A stretch of DNA of 31,509 bases from Cyanobacteria bacterium UBA1221 (GTDB lineage Bacteria > Cyanobacteriota > Vampirovibrionia > Gastranaerophilales > Gastranaerophilaceae): the NCBI GenBank assembly GCA_002309425.1, contig DBXD01000093.1, positions 1-31,509 of the forward strand, given 5' to 3'. The notes beneath the pieces were generated by a model that saw nothing but the letters and a program-made list of their open reading frames with translations, was not told where the DNA came from and did no database searches. A program made the translations under genes and the position numbers. Positions 24,092-31,509 of the stretch are shown piece after piece; the stretch's first letter is position 1; each line of letters starts with the position of its first letter.

Positions 24092-25237
24092 ATGAAGAAA
24101 TTTATTGTAAGTTTTATAATTTTGCTAATAGGCATGTTGCCTGTGTGTGCTTCCGCTGACAATGAGCTGCCGTCCGAAACCGGGGTTATAAAAAATGTAT
24201 TTTATGTTGATACTCCTGACCTTCAGCAGGGCTCCAGCAGTGTTAAGCAAGTTGCTAATATAGAGATTGTAAGCGGTGATTATAAGGGTGAGGTCGTTAC
24301 TGTCGATAACGCTATGACGGGCAATCCTGCTTACGATATTCCTCTGAAAAAAGGGGATAAGGTTGTTTTGCATCTTGAAAAAGATTCTCCGATTATTGAT
24401 TCCGTCAGTGACATAAATTTTTATATAGCGGATTTAAAGAGGGATAATACGCTTGTCTGGCTGAGCGGAATCTTCTTTGCGTTGTTAGTATTAATCGGCA
24501 GAAAAAAGGGAATATGCAGTTTTATTTCAATTGTCACAACAATATTACTTATTTTCTTCGGATTAATTCCTATGATTTTAAGTGGATTTTCTCCGATTGT
24601 TTCAGCTTCGGTAATTGGTTTAATATCAACAATAATAACTATTTATCTGGTAGGCGGATTTAACTGTAAGAGTACGGCTGCAATTTTAGGGACGGGATTA
24701 AGCCTTTGTCTTGCAGGTATATTTTCGGGGGCCATAATACATTTTGCCCGTTTGACGGGTTTTGTGGGTGAAGAAAGTGTGTTCCTTTATACAGCGCATC
24801 CGGAATTGAATTTTCAGGGAATACTGACTGCATCTATGTTAATTGCGGCACTGGGTGCTTTGATGGACACTTCAATATCAATTGCAAGTACTATAAACGA
24901 GCTCCATGAGAACAATCCGAATTTAAAGAAAAGACAGTTATTTAAATCAGGTATGAATGTCGGAAAAGATATAATCGGGACGATGTCGAATACTCTTATA
25001 CTGGTATATGTAGGAAATTCTTTACCGTTAGCCTTGTTGTCCAGTAATATTGATTTGCAGAAATTTTTTAATCTCAATCAGGTTGCTACGGAAATTTCTT
25101 CGGCTTTGGTCGGAAGTATCGCAATTCTGGCTTGTGTTCCTCTGACAGCTTTTATTGCTTCATTTTTGCTGAAAAATTACAAGCGGGATATCGTGTTTTC
25201 TGTTGAAGGAAATGAGGACACAGAATCCGAAATTTAA
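24092..25237 (+). CDS. YibE/F-like integral membrane protein
   Basis: The 381-residue protein begins with a signal peptide (hydrophobic core at about 5-18, CASA before the likely cut) and an exported domain of about 95 residues, then about eight membrane helices. The membrane half (RKKGICSFISIVTTILLIFF, MLIAALGALMDTSISIAS, ELHENNP) matches the YibE/F family (PF07907), known from Firmicutes and others but of unknown function; a transport role is only a guess. GGGAGG lies seven bases before the ATG at 24092, which decides the start over an in-frame TTG at 24077. It is the last gene of the obg-yjbQ set. Confidence 0.85.
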   Translation: MKKFIVSFIILLIGMLPVCASADNELPSETGVIKNVFYVDTPDLQQGSSSVKQVANIEIVSGDYKGEVVTVDNAMTGNPAYDIPLKKGDKVVLHLEKDSPIIDSVSDINFYIADLKRDNTLVWLSGIFFALLVLIGRKKGICSFISIVTTILLIFFGLIPMILSGFSPIVSASVIGLISTIITIYLVGGFNCKSTAAILGTGLSLCLAGIFSGAIIHFARLTGFVGEESVFLYTAHPELNFQGILTASMLIAALGALMDTSISIASTINELHENNPNLKKRQLFKSGMNVGKDIIGTMSNTLILVYVGNSLPLALLSSNIDLQKFFNLNQVATEISSALVGSIAILACVPLTAFIASFLLKNYKRDIVFSVEGNEDTESEI

Positions 25238-25253
25238 AGATTTTGCAAAAATA

Positions 25254-25282
25254 TTGCAAAACATGCACAATATCATTACAAT
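25254..25282 (+). promoter_or_regulatory. Promoter of the membrane TPR protein gene
   Basis: TTGCAA (25254-25259), 17-bp spacer, TACAAT (25277-25282). A second TTGCAA lies 11 bases upstream. Predicted start near 25289, about ten bases before the gene. Confidence 0.6.
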
Positions 25283-25297
25283 GTATACTGGAGTGGT

Positions 25298-26389
25298 GTG
25301 ACGTTGAGAACAGGTAAACGAAAATTATTCAGAATAATATTGATACTGGTGATAGTTGTTACTGCATGTTTATACCCAAAGTGGTATATAAAGCAGATTC
25401 ATAAGGTGCAGGGAATATATTATGTTGCCAAGGGTGACAATTATCTGCGTAAGACTAAATTCCACAAGGCAATTAATGCGTATAAACACGGATTGGAGCT
25501 CTATCCGGAGCATTATGGCGCGTGGTTCAACCTCGGTAATATCTATGTTGTTTATGAGGACTATTATGCATCCATAGATGCCTATGCGCAAGCAATAAAA
25601 TATAATCCGAATTATGTTCTTGCAAGGATGAACTATGGAATAATTTCTGCAGAGAAATTCGGAGATTTTGACAGTGCAATAGAACAATATAACAAAGTCA
25701 TTGAAATTCAGCGAAAGCCTGTGTATATTCCGTTTGTATTTAATAATTTAACGAGTTACAAAACTAATATCGGGCTGGCTTATTACAATAAAGGTGTAGC
25801 ATACCGACAAAAGTCAATGTATACGGATGCCGATAAACCCGACAGAGAATATAATCTTTTGAAAGCTATTGAAGCTTTCAAAATGGCAACCAAAATTATG
25901 AAAAAGGATTATGATTCCTGGTATAATTTGGCGTTGGCTTACCATTTGAACAGAGATTTTAATCTTGCAGGACTAGCTTATTGTCGTGCTATTGAGCTTT
26001 CTCCGATGAGTTATGAAGCCCATTACAATCTGGCGGTACTGCTGAGTCATTTGAAATACTATAAAGAAGCCCTGAAAGAAATGCAAAAAGCAAATAATAT
26101 TATAAGCAGTGCCGACGGCAGTTCTAATCACAGCCGTTATATGTTTGATGTAATGAGTGATGTAACAAGAAATATTCTTAAAGATGAAGAGGGTATGAAG
26201 TTTCTTACCGAAGATAATGAATACGAAGCAACGTCTGTTGACGGAGGGCTGATATATTTGAACGGAAGAGTTGTTGCCTCTGAAGAACTCGATAAATCGA
26301 TGATAAAAAATTTGAGTAAATGTCCTTCTCGTGACTTCTTCAGAGATGAGGACAGAGCGGAAGAACTTTTAGACGGAGTGTTTTTTTAG
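25298..26389 (+). CDS. Membrane-anchored TPR protein
   Basis: The 363-residue protein has one N-terminal membrane helix (about 9-25, preceded by positive residues RTGKRK) and then TPR units in the region facing away from the cytoplasm: HFKAINAYKHGLELYPEHYGAW-like pairs at about 50-110, and KDYDSWYNLALAYHLNRDFN and MSYEAHYNLAVLLSHLKYYKE at about 200-270. The last 80 residues (from RYMFDVMSDVTRN) are not TPR and are unfamiliar. The start is a GTG; a TTG two codons later is possible, and GGAG lies four and ten bases upstream respectively. It has its own promoter. Its stop is three bases from that of the convergent ABC permease. Confidence 0.8.
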   Translation: MTLRTGKRKLFRIILILVIVVTACLYPKWYIKQIHKVQGIYYVAKGDNYLRKTKFHKAINAYKHGLELYPEHYGAWFNLGNIYVVYEDYYASIDAYAQAIKYNPNYVLARMNYGIISAEKFGDFDSAIEQYNKVIEIQRKPVYIPFVFNNLTSYKTNIGLAYYNKGVAYRQKSMYTDADKPDREYNLLKAIEAFKMATKIMKKDYDSWYNLALAYHLNRDFNLAGLAYCRAIELSPMSYEAHYNLAVLLSHLKYYKEALKEMQKANNIISSADGSSNHSRYMFDVMSDVTRNILKDEEGMKFLTEDNEYEATSVDGGLIYLNGRVVASEELDKSMIKNLSKCPSRDFFRDEDRAEELLDGVFF

Positions 26390-26392
26390 GGG

Positions 26393-27256
26393 TTAGCCTT
26401 TAACGGCACCTTCGTTTTCCCCTGATATAAAGTATCTCTGCATTGCAAGGAAGAAAATTAATATCGGAATTGTTGATAAAATCGAACCGGCAGCAATAAA
26501 TCTCCAGTTTGAACTGAACATTCCCTGCAAGTTATTTACACCGACAGGCAAAGTGTACATGCTTTCTTTTGTAAGAACGATACTTGGCCATAAAAATTCT
26601 CCCCAGGAGCCGATAAAAGTGAATATAGCCAAAACCGCAAGTGAGGGTTTAACCATAGGTATAAGAACTTTCCAGAATAATTTCCATACACTGCACCCGT
26701 CAACAATAGCAGCTTCTTCCATTTCTTTTGGTATCCCCAGAAAAGCCTGCCTCATCAAAAATATTCCAAACGCAGAAACCGCAAACGGCATTATTAACCC
26801 GATGAATCCTGCTAAATTACTCACACTGTCAACGAGATGCAGTTTTAAAGTAATTATATACACAGGAAGCATAATTGCCTGAAACGGAATCATAATTGTT
26901 GCAAGTACTGAAAAGAATGCAATTTTTTTGCCCTTAAATTCCATTCTGGCTAACGGATACCCTGCCATTGCGGAAAGTATCAGATTTAGCAGAACTGTAC
27001 CTCCTGCAACAATCATACTGTTTACAAAATAGCCGATAAAATCTACTTTATCCCAAACCCCGGTATAGTTTGCCCAGGTAAAATCCTGCGGGATAATTGC
27101 CGGGGGATATGCAAATATATTTTCACCGTTTCCTTTTAATGATGTTGAAATAAGCCATATAAAAGGAAAAATTGACAATAATGACACAGAAATCAATATT
27201 ATGTGCGTAGCAATTTTATCGAATTTAATTTTAGATATTATTTCTTTATAAGTCAT
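26393..27256 (-). CDS. Carbohydrate-type ABC transporter permease (MalG-like)
   Basis: The 287-residue inner-membrane permease has six hydrophobic segments and the EAA loop EEAAIVDGCSVWKLFWKVLIPMVKPSL, the site that contacts the ATPase. Start and end segments (LISTSLKG, QRYFISGENEGAVKG) match the MalG/UgpE branch of CUT1 sugar importers. Substrate cannot be read from sequence. The start at ATG 27256 is supported by AAAGGA upstream; an in-frame TTG at 27271 is weaker. It overlaps the partner permease by 11 bases. Confidence 0.9.
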   Translation of the reverse strand: MTYKEIISKIKFDKIATHIILISVSLLSIFPFIWLISTSLKGNGENIFAYPPAIIPQDFTWANYTGVWDKVDFIGYFVNSMIVAGGTVLLNLILSAMAGYPLARMEFKGKKIAFFSVLATIMIPFQAIMLPVYIITLKLHLVDSVSNLAGFIGLIMPFAVSAFGIFLMRQAFLGIPKEMEEAAIVDGCSVWKLFWKVLIPMVKPSLAVLAIFTFIGSWGEFLWPSIVLTKESMYTLPVGVNNLQGMFSSNWRFIAAGSILSTIPILIFFLAMQRYFISGENEGAVKG

Positions 27257-28118
27257 ACTTTTTCCTTTCAAAACAGAAAATATTTATTAAAGAAAATATC
27301 ATAACAATTACAAGTAAGACTACCGCCATAGCGGAAGCATACCCCAAATCCAAATTCTCAAAAGCTCTTTCATAGATATAGTAAACAATAGTTTTGCTTG
27401 AATTAAGCGGCCCGCCTTTTGTCATAACGTATATTTCAGCAAAAACCTTCATCGCTGAGATTGCGCTTATTGTGGTGACAAGTGCTATTGTCGGCATAAT
27501 ATGCGGTATTGTAACTGTCAAATGTTTCCTGAAAAAACTTGCTCCGTCAATATCGCAGGCTTCGTACAATTCTTGGGGAACGCTCATCAGTGCCGCAAGA
27601 TAAATTATCATGTAGTACCCGATACCTTTCCAAATTGTAACAATAACAACCGATAATAATGCCCATTTCGGGTCTGTAAGCCAACCGATTGGCTGAAATC
27701 CGAGTTTTGTAACGAAGTAATTTAATATTCCCTGATCCGCATACAACCACTTAAAGGCGATTGCTGCAACAACGATTGATACAATAACGGGAAGATATAT
27801 CAAAATTTTGTATAGCGTTACCCCCCTAATTTTTTGGTTAATTAAAATTGCTACGAACAGAGGAAATATTGCCAGAATCGGTACGGCAATAAAGAGGTAT
27901 AAAAAGGTATTCCAGAGAACTTTATAAAATACGGGACTTTGAAAAAGTTTTATATAATTGTCAAAGTCTATTGCAGAGGGTGCATACAGACTTGATGAAT
28001 AGTCAAAGAAACTTAAATATACGGTTTGAAAAAACGGTATAAAAAAGAATACCAGCAAAATTGCCGCTGCCGGCAGCAAAAATAAGTACGGTGCATATTT
28101 ACCATAATACTTAAACAT
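27246..28118 (-). CDS. Carbohydrate-type ABC transporter permease (MalF-like)
   Basis: The 290-residue partner permease has six hydrophobic segments, the N-terminal YLFLLPAAAILLVFFFIPFFQTVYLSF typical of CUT1 MalF/UgpA proteins, and the EAA loop YEACDIDGASFFRKHLTVTIPHIMPT. It pairs with the downstream permease as the heterodimeric channel. No solute-binding protein or ATPase gene is adjacent, so those subunits must come from elsewhere. No Shine-Dalgarno is present; TAAAAT ends six bases before the ATG, again suggesting a leaderless transcript. Confidence 0.9.
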   Translation of the reverse strand: MFKYYGKYAPYLFLLPAAAILLVFFFIPFFQTVYLSFFDYSSSLYAPSAIDFDNYIKLFQSPVFYKVLWNTFLYLFIAVPILAIFPLFVAILINQKIRGVTLYKILIYLPVIVSIVVAAIAFKWLYADQGILNYFVTKLGFQPIGWLTDPKWALLSVVIVTIWKGIGYYMIIYLAALMSVPQELYEACDIDGASFFRKHLTVTIPHIMPTIALVTTISAISAMKVFAEIYVMTKGGPLNSSKTIVYYIYERAFENLDLGYASAMAVVLLVIVMIFSLINIFCFERKKYDL

Positions 28119-28320
28119 ATAACAATTTTAGCGAAGATTGCGGACTAATCCAAATTGTAAACTTTTATAAAGGTGAGTTAAAGATGGTTGAAATTTAAGT
28201 GTACTGCTTATAAGGTTGGATGGATAGGTGGAGTACTGCGCAATTTTTTGGGGCAGAAAATTTTTATATATACATAGAGATAGTTGTTTAATAGAATGAA
28301 GTCACGAAAGGAGATATATT

Positions 28321-28893
28321 ATGACATGCAGAGTCGAGGGTGGAGGAACTCCGTCATTAGAAAACTACTTAAAGTACAAAGCACAGGCAGATGGCGGTGC
28401 TAAAACTAATAGCACGGAAATAGATTTTAAATCGAAACCCGCAGATGCAGAGTACAACCCGCAAGCGGAATTAGATGGTGCAGTTGTGCAAATGCAAAAA
28501 GAGTTGGATGAAATAAATGAAAAAATAGCCGGTAATAAACGGATTAGCAATGATGATAAAATGAGAATTGTTCGAGAAAAACACCCTACATTAGCCAAGA
28601 TTGAGGAACATGGTATAACTGTATCTATTGTTTCGGGTGGGTTCGCAGGGGGCGGCTGCACCATTGCGTGTGCATTAGGTGCTATAAATCCCCTTGCGGC
28701 AGTAACTGCTGGGCTTGTAACTAATGTATGTGTTAGTGGTGCAGGAATATTAGCTACTTCGCTTGCAAGTAATAAGATGAACAATGAGGCAAAATATATG
28801 ACCGAAACTGAGGCAAAACAGGCTCTAATAGCGAAAGCGGCTACGCTTTCGGAAAACATCAGCAAAATAAATAAACTTAGAAAAGTAGGGTAG
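28321..28893 (+). CDS. Unknown protein with glycine-rich hydrophobic hairpin
   Basis: I do not recognise this 190-residue protein. Residues 1-48 are polar and Gly/Ala/Lys rich; 50-70 look like a short coiled coil (MQKELDEINEKIA); 99-148 form two hydrophobic stretches rich in Gly, Ala and small residues (SIVSGGFAGGGCTIACALG and VTAGLVTNVCVSGAGILATSLAS) separated by AINPLAA, like a helical hairpin that could insert in a membrane; the end is helical and basic. There is no signal peptide. AAGGAG precedes the ATG by a good spacing. It is a single-gene unit between the ABC permeases and ruvB, followed by a terminator and repeats, so it sits in an accessory-looking pocket. Confidence 0.65.
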   Translation: MTCRVEGGGTPSLENYLKYKAQADGGAKTNSTEIDFKSKPADAEYNPQAELDGAVVQMQKELDEINEKIAGNKRISNDDKMRIVREKHPTLAKIEEHGITVSIVSGGFAGGGCTIACALGAINPLAAVTAGLVTNVCVSGAGILATSLASNKMNNEAKYMTETEAKQALIAKAATLSENISKINKLRKVG

Positions 28894-28906
28894 ACTTTAG
28901 TCTACC
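28889..28906 (+). repeat. Hairpin overlapping the stop codon of the 190-residue gene
   Basis: GGTAGAC, four bases, GTCTACC includes the TAG stop. It has no T-run and may protect the 3' end of the mRNA or add to the terminator that follows. Confidence 0.5.
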
Positions 28907-28924
28907 AAAACAAAATTTAACCAG

Positions 28925-28951
28925 AGGTGCGCTAATTTAACGCACCTTTTT
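28925..28951 (+). terminator. Rho-independent terminator
   Basis: AGGTGCG and CGCACCT form a 7-bp stem with a 9-base loop followed by TTTT, directly after the 190-residue gene. Confidence 0.85.
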
Positions 28952-28952
28952 A

Positions 28953-29033
28953 CATGTCATTACAGAGCTTCGTACAATTAAATAAAATGGCCGGATTGCC
29001 ACGAAATCGCAAGTGATTTCTTGCAATGACATG
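28953..29033. repeat. 81-bp inverted-repeat element, MITE or REP-like
   Basis: The ends CATGTCATTAC and GCAATGACATG match as inverted repeats at 10 of 11 positions. Inside is a smaller hairpin GAAATC...GATTTC (29003-29020). The GTCATTGC-type end resembles dispersed palindromic elements in many bacterial genomes. No ORF is inside. Whether it is repeated in this genome cannot be seen here. Confidence 0.55.
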
Positions 29034-29068
29034 AAAATACAGGGCGAGGTAAATAACCGTAAAGAACT

Positions 29069-29156
29069 TAACGTCCTATCGTCTTAACGTCTTAACGTCC
29101 TAACGTCCTATCGTCCTAACGTGCTAACGTCTTATCGTCTTAACGTCTTATTGTCT
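29069..29156. repeat. Octanucleotide tandem repeat, 11 copies
   Basis: Eleven head-to-tail copies of an 8-bp unit, consensus TAACGTCY with A/T variation at the third base, fill 88 bases just after the 3' end of ruvB. Copies differ at one or two positions. The unit is not a multiple of three and no ORF spans it, so it is non-coding. Confidence 0.9.
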
Positions 29157-29172
29157 TGTTTAGCTGCCCGTT

Positions 29173-30246
29173 TCAAAACAAATTTCCCTGAAAAGATATG
29201 TTTGAATTTTTTATTCCGAGGTGTTCAAGTGCATAGGGGGTAATTTGTCGCCCTCTCGGGGTTCTTTGCAGCAATCCTGCCTGTAAAAGATATGGTTCGC
29301 AAACATCTTCCAGTGTTCTGACGTCTTCTCCTAATGCTGCAGCAAGTGTTTCTATTCCGACAGGACCTCCGTTGAATTTTTCAATTATAAGCATCAATAG
29401 ATTTCTGTCGGTTGTATCAAGCCCGCAGTTATCTATTTTTAAAGTGTCTAGTGCATCATTTGCAATATTTTTTGTAATTTTTCCGTCTGCTTTTACGAGT
29501 GCAAAATCCGCAACCCTTTTAACAAGTCTATTTGCAATACGTGGAGTTCCTCTTGAACGGCGAGCAATAGCATGGGCACCTTCCTCATCAATTTCAATAT
29601 TAAGTATTCCCGCCGTACGTTTTACAACCTGAGATAATTCAGCTTCTGTATAAAATTCGAGTCTGTGAATTATTCCGAACCTGTCTCTCAATGGCCCTGA
29701 TAGCGCTCCGGCTTTTGTTGTTGCTCCTATAAGAGTGAATTTTGGAATAGGCAGACGAATGGTTTTAACTGTTTGAGATTTTCCGGTTGTCATATCGAGG
29801 AAAAAATCCTCCATCGCAGGATATAAAATTTCTTCCGCAATCTTATTTAAGCGATGAATTTCATCAATAAAAAGAATTTCTCCACCCTGTAAGGACATTA
29901 ATATACCGATAATATCTCTCGGCCGCTCAAGTGCGGGAGCGGAAGTTATTTTAATTTCAACTCCCATTTGCTGGGCAATTACCCCTGCAAGTGTCGTTTT
30001 ACCCAATCCCGGAGGGCCATAGAACAACAAATGGTCTAATGGCTGTTCTCTTTTTTTTGCCGCTTCTATTGTAATCTTAAGAGTTTCTTTTAGAGCCGTT
30101 TGTCCTATGTATGAATCAAAACTTTTCGGGCGAATTGAATTTTCAAAAGTCATATCGCTTTCGTTTACTTCAGGTTTAATCATAGGACTTTTTATGTTTA
30201 TATCAACTTTTTTAAAGTTATTTTGTTCATCTGTTATTATACTCAT
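29173..30246 (-). CDS. ruvB: Holliday junction branch migration helicase RuvB
   Basis: RuvB is the hexameric AAA+ motor that moves Holliday junctions with RuvA and feeds RuvC. The 357-residue protein has the RPKSFDSYIGQ start, Walker A GPPGLGKTT (77-85), Walker B ILFIDEIHR, sensor GATTKAG, the arginine-finger segment LSGPLRDRFG, SRGTPRIANRLVKRV and a C-terminal winged helix ending in LLQRTPRGRQITPYALEHLG. About 30 residues precede the usual start of the core. No ruvA or ruvC is adjacent. No Shine-Dalgarno is seen; TATGAT lies 11 bases before the ATG. Confidence 0.96.
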   Translation of the reverse strand: MSIITDEQNNFKKVDINIKSPMIKPEVNESDMTFENSIRPKSFDSYIGQTALKETLKITIEAAKKREQPLDHLLFYGPPGLGKTTLAGVIAQQMGVEIKITSAPALERPRDIIGILMSLQGGEILFIDEIHRLNKIAEEILYPAMEDFFLDMTTGKSQTVKTIRLPIPKFTLIGATTKAGALSGPLRDRFGIIHRLEFYTEAELSQVVKRTAGILNIEIDEEGAHAIARRSRGTPRIANRLVKRVADFALVKADGKITKNIANDALDTLKIDNCGLDTTDRNLLMLIIEKFNGGPVGIETLAAALGEDVRTLEDVCEPYLLQAGLLQRTPRGRQITPYALEHLGIKNSNISFQGNLF

Positions 30247-30309
30247 ACTTTTATGTTATCATATAACCAGTTGATAGGGCAATAAATTAACTTTAGATAA
30301 GGAGAGAGC

Positions 30310-31479
30310 ATGAAAGTATCAGAACGTTTGGAAAAAATCCCCCCGTATTTGTTCGCGGAAATAGACAGGAAAATAGCTGAAGCCAAAGCAAAAGGATATG
30401 ATATTATAAGCCTCGGCATTGGCGATCCGGATACTCCGACATTACAGCCGGTAGTTGACGAGATGCATAAAGCTATAGATAATCCTAAAAACCATGATTA
30501 TCCTCCATATAACGGTACTGCTCAATTTAGAGGTGCTGCGGCAGATTGGATGAAAAAACGTTTTGGTGTTGAATTAAATCCTGATACTGAAGTGCTTGCA
30601 AATATAGGTTCAAAGGAAACGATTGCACATATTTTCTTTGCATATGTGGATAAGGGTGATTATACGCTTGTTCCTGATCCGGGGTATCCGGTTTATCATA
30701 ATGCAACAATATTTGCGGGCGGTACACCTTATCATATGCCATTATTAGAGGAAAACGGATATCTGCCTGATTTTGATAAAATTCCGGAAGATGTTGCAAA
30801 GAAATCTAAAATAATGTTTTTGAATTATCCGAATAATCCTACAGGTGCAGTTTGTGATTTGGAATTTTTGAAAAAAGCAGTTGCTTTTTGTAAAAAATAT
30901 GATATTTTATTGTGTTCTGATATGGCATATTCTGAGATGACGTATGACGGTTACAAGGCGCCTTCTGTACTTCAAGTGGAAGGCGGTAAAGATGTTGCAA
31001 TAGAATTTTATTCTCATTCAAAATCCTATAACATGACAGGCTGGCGTGTCGGCTTTGTATGCGGTAACGCTGATGCGGTAAAAGCCCTCGGTACAATCAA
31101 AAATAATATTGACAGCGGTACTTTTAAAGCAATCCAACAGGCTGCTTCTGTTGCGTTCAACATTGATCAATCCTATATAGATAAACTAAACGGAATGTAT
31201 CAGCAGCGTCGTGATGTTATGGAAAAAGGCTTAAGAGAGCTTGGCTGGAATATTAAACCGACAAAAGCTACGTTCTATATTTGGATACCTGTTCCAAAAG
31301 GTTACACAAGTGAAACTTTTGCGACATTAATGTTGGAGAAGGCTCACTTGGTAGTTCCTCCGGGTAACGGTTATGGAAAATGCGGCGAAGGATACATACG
31401 TATCGCTTTAACAAAAGATGCAGAGATTTTAAAAGTTGCGATTCAGCGCATGAAAGATGCCGGCATTCGGTACGAGTAA
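30310..31479 (+). CDS. dapL: LL-diaminopimelate aminotransferase
   Basis: DapL converts tetrahydrodipicolinate directly to LL-diaminopimelate using glutamate, bypassing the succinylated or acetylated route. The 389-residue PLP enzyme begins with KVSERLEKIPPYLFAEIDR, characteristic of DapL, and shows ISLGIGDPD, the NYPNNPTGA segment, the PLP lysine in SHSKSYNMTGWRVG (Lys238) and GEGYIRIALT. Related class I/II aminotransferases are the main alternative, but the N-terminus favours DapL. AAGGAG precedes the ATG. With lysC in the same window it outlines the DAP pathway. It is divergent from ruvB. Confidence 0.88.
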   Translation: MKVSERLEKIPPYLFAEIDRKIAEAKAKGYDIISLGIGDPDTPTLQPVVDEMHKAIDNPKNHDYPPYNGTAQFRGAAADWMKKRFGVELNPDTEVLANIGSKETIAHIFFAYVDKGDYTLVPDPGYPVYHNATIFAGGTPYHMPLLEENGYLPDFDKIPEDVAKKSKIMFLNYPNNPTGAVCDLEFLKKAVAFCKKYDILLCSDMAYSEMTYDGYKAPSVLQVEGGKDVAIEFYSHSKSYNMTGWRVGFVCGNADAVKALGTIKNNIDSGTFKAIQQAASVAFNIDQSYIDKLNGMYQQRRDVMEKGLRELGWNIKPTKATFYIWIPVPKGYTSETFATLMLEKAHLVVPPGNGYGKCGEGYIRIALTKDAEILKVAIQRMKDAGIRYE

Positions 31480-31509
31480 CATATATTACTAAGTGTTAAG
31501 TTTGTACAT

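Noticed and set aside
28183..28197. Tiny ORF (MVEI) after an AAAGGTGAG sequence
   Set aside because: Four codons with no further structure; no attenuator pairing was found, so chance is the simpler reading.
28365..28865. 166-codon minus-strand ORF
   Set aside because: It is the antisense shadow of the 190-residue gene, which has a strong ribosome binding site and its own terminator.
29069..29156. Possible CRISPR array
   Set aside because: The repeats are 8 bp and head to tail with no spacers, and no cas genes are present.

Overview
The window is about 31.5 kb of AT-rich bacterial chromosome with short intergenic gaps, frequent TTG starts and mostly housekeeping genes. It encodes a KDO-8-phosphate phosphatase-like protein (suggesting a diderm with LPS), an aspartokinase, an LL-diaminopimelate aminotransferase (DapL), a sigma-28-type sigma factor and several unfamiliar secreted, repeat or effector-like proteins. 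This mix fits a non-photosynthetic relative of the Cyanobacteria (Gastranaerophilales / Melainabacteria). That placement is inference from gene content and base composition; no rRNA is present to confirm it.

Layout. 1-290: 3' end of fabI and its terminator. 362-2939 (minus): ppiC, a Xaa-Pro aminopeptidase and a SpoU-family RNA methyltransferase. 2981-3194 (minus): a candidate small RNA with its own promoter and terminator. 3274-4257 (minus): a YbhN-like membrane protein. 4356-6068 (plus): thioesterase, RsuA/RluB-type pseudouridine synthase and coaE, overlapping or nearly so. 6057-8456: two divergently transcribed cell-wall hydrolases, a CHAP/NlpC-like protein and an amidase. 8453-11659 (minus): a 1068-residue protein with an EF-hand, coiled coils, a disordered middle and a beta-hairpin repeat region, divergent from a FliA-like sigma factor (11926-12753). 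12770-15993 (minus): KdsC-like phosphatase, TPR protein and aspartokinase. 16094-17371: an orphan histidine kinase. 17535-18383: a putative ADP-ribosyltransferase. 18398-22309 (minus): tsaD, recJ and a small membrane-anchored protein. 22349-26389 (plus): obg, yjbQ, a YibE/F-family membrane protein and a membrane TPR protein. 26393-28118 (minus): two sugar-type ABC permeases. 28321-28893: an unknown protein with a hydrophobic hairpin, followed by a terminator, an 81-bp inverted-repeat element and an 8-bp tandem repeat. 29173-30246 (minus): ruvB. 30310-31479: dapL.

How the genes work together. LysC and DapL are the first step and a late step of the aspartate-to-diaminopimelate route that feeds peptidoglycan and lysine; the CHAP-like protein and the amidase probably remodel the resulting wall. 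Obg, TsaD, the pseudouridine synthase and the SpoU methyltransferase serve ribosomes and RNA modification, and RecJ and RuvB serve recombination.

The parts most worth a second look are the ADP-ribosyltransferase-like protein, the 1068-residue repeat protein, the candidate small RNA whose terminator loop matches an anti-Shine-Dalgarno sequence, and a recurring promoter style (TGnTATAAT) in which some genes begin within a few bases of the predicted transcription start.
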